Source: Chloroflexi bacterium OLB15 (lineage in GTDB: Bacteria > Chloroflexota > Anaerolineae > Aggregatilineales > Phototrophicaceae). From it: a DNA stretch of 33,725 bases. Of this stretch, positions 33,248-33,725 are shown one piece after another. The stretch is from contig LMZS01000066.1 in assembly GCA_001567085.1 (NCBI GenBank), forward strand, positions 1 to 33,725. The letters run 5' to 3'. The position numbers were made by a program, and so were the translations under genes. Within the stretch, counting starts at the first letter, position 1; the number at the start of each line of letters is the position of its first letter. The notes under the pieces are model-generated. The model searched no databases. It worked only from the letters and a program-made list of their open reading frames with translations, and was not told where the DNA came from.

Positions 33248-33725
33248 TTAGCCGCCTGCTTCCCTGATCAGCAGGCGTGTGCCCAGAGGCACGTTGCGGG
33301 CGGTTGCCATCGTCAGGTCGTTCAAATCCAGCACCTGCTGAAGTGAAACACCGTAGATCACCGCGATGCCGCTGAGGGTATCGCCATACTGCACTTCGTG
33401 ATACTGTGCGCCGTTAGCTTCAGCCGGTTGGCGGGTGGGCAGCGATGCCGTTGGGCGGGGCGTAGGTTGGGCGCCGTTGCCCGTTTGTGCCGATCCACCA
33501 CCAGAGCCAGCCGGGGAACTGCCGCCGGGGCCACCAACATATAACAGGGCGTTATCGAACCAGCGGTTATTGAAATCGCTAGGCCACGACTGCCCGGTAA
33601 AAATCCAGAAAGTGACCAGCGTGCCATTGGCCGTGCCATTCACTGTGGCTTCTTCCCAATGATCGTGTGGGGCGATGGCTGGCCCCCAGATGACCGCCGG
33701 ATCGTAAGGATTGGTGCCGCCATTG
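33248..33725 (-). CDS. LysM-domain protein, N-terminus beyond window edge
   Basis: The frame is open to the window edge, so at least 158 residues are present and the start is missing. The visible N-terminal part (WGPAIAPHDHWEEATVNGTA, then FWIFTGQSWPSDFNNRWFD) looks like a beta-rich carbohydrate-binding module. It is followed by a Gly/Ser/Pro/Thr linker and a C-terminal LysM domain (YGDTLSGIAVIYGVSLQQVL), which usually binds peptidoglycan. It is probably an exported cell-surface protein, possibly also carrying a catalytic domain upstream. The CoA-transferase gene begins 14 bases downstream, so they may be co-transcribed though unrelated in function. Confidence 0.8.
   Translation of the reverse strand, partial: NGGTNPYDPAVIWGPAIAPHDHWEEATVNGTANGTLVTFWIFTGQSWPSDFNNRWFDNALLYVGGPGGSSPAGSGGGSAQTGNGAQPTPRPTASLPTRQPAEANGAQYHEVQYGDTLSGIAVIYGVSLQQVLDLNDLTMATARNVPLGTRLLIREAGG

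Overview
The window looks like a chromosomal segment of a Chloroflexota bacterium, probably Anaerolineae-like. I infer this from gene content alone: Thr/Pro-linked SH3/CARDB lipoprotein, LysM surface protein, 4-vinyl-reductase-type protein, a VTC/DUF4956/CotH cluster, and a very large acidic receiver protein. Base composition is close to half G+C throughout. I see no rRNA, tRNA, CRISPR array, insertion sequence or phage segment. Genes lie in short single-strand blocks separated by intrinsic terminators, and several TTGnnn-17-TATAAT-like promoters can be read.

Left block (1-7617). A 5'-truncated VTC-fold protein (polyphosphate polymerase type), a DUF4956 membrane protein and a secreted CotH-kinase-like protein form one + strand cluster. 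CotH carries an apparent one-base deletion near 1370. Next come a Moco-sulfurase-like class V aminotransferase, a convergent coiled-coil/PH-like protein, and a secreted GH144-type glucoamylase-like protein broken by one extra T in a T7 run (6117-6123).

Middle block (7618-17130). This holds an aldo/keto reductase; a BNR beta-propeller protein translationally coupled to a MoaD/ThiS sulfur carrier; and a minus-strand run with a PLP decarboxylase, a secreted protein, a CopC-CopD fusion and a cupin. A small heavy-metal-associated protein and a Gfo/Idh/MocA oxidoreductase follow on the + strand.

Right block (17228-33725). A minus-strand series contains DNA polymerase I with intact proofreading, a 977-residue receiver/Roadblock-like protein, an SH3b/CARDB lipoprotein, a V4R-domain protein, a MiaB-type methylthiotransferase, and a DxD glycosyltransferase with a small beta-sandwich partner. 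A + strand group follows: B12-binding radical SAM protein, MBL-fold hydrolase and PrmC. Converging on it are a CsaA-like tRNA-binding protein, a family III CoA-transferase and a truncated LysM protein.

The most unusual item is the C-terminal domain of the 977-residue protein. It reads as a catalytically dead IS200/IS605 Y1 transposase (HUH and Tyr residues all replaced) fused behind a degenerate receiver, a long acidic linker with recurring short hydrophobic motifs, and a Roadblock-like domain. This looks like a domesticated transposase fold reused in signalling.
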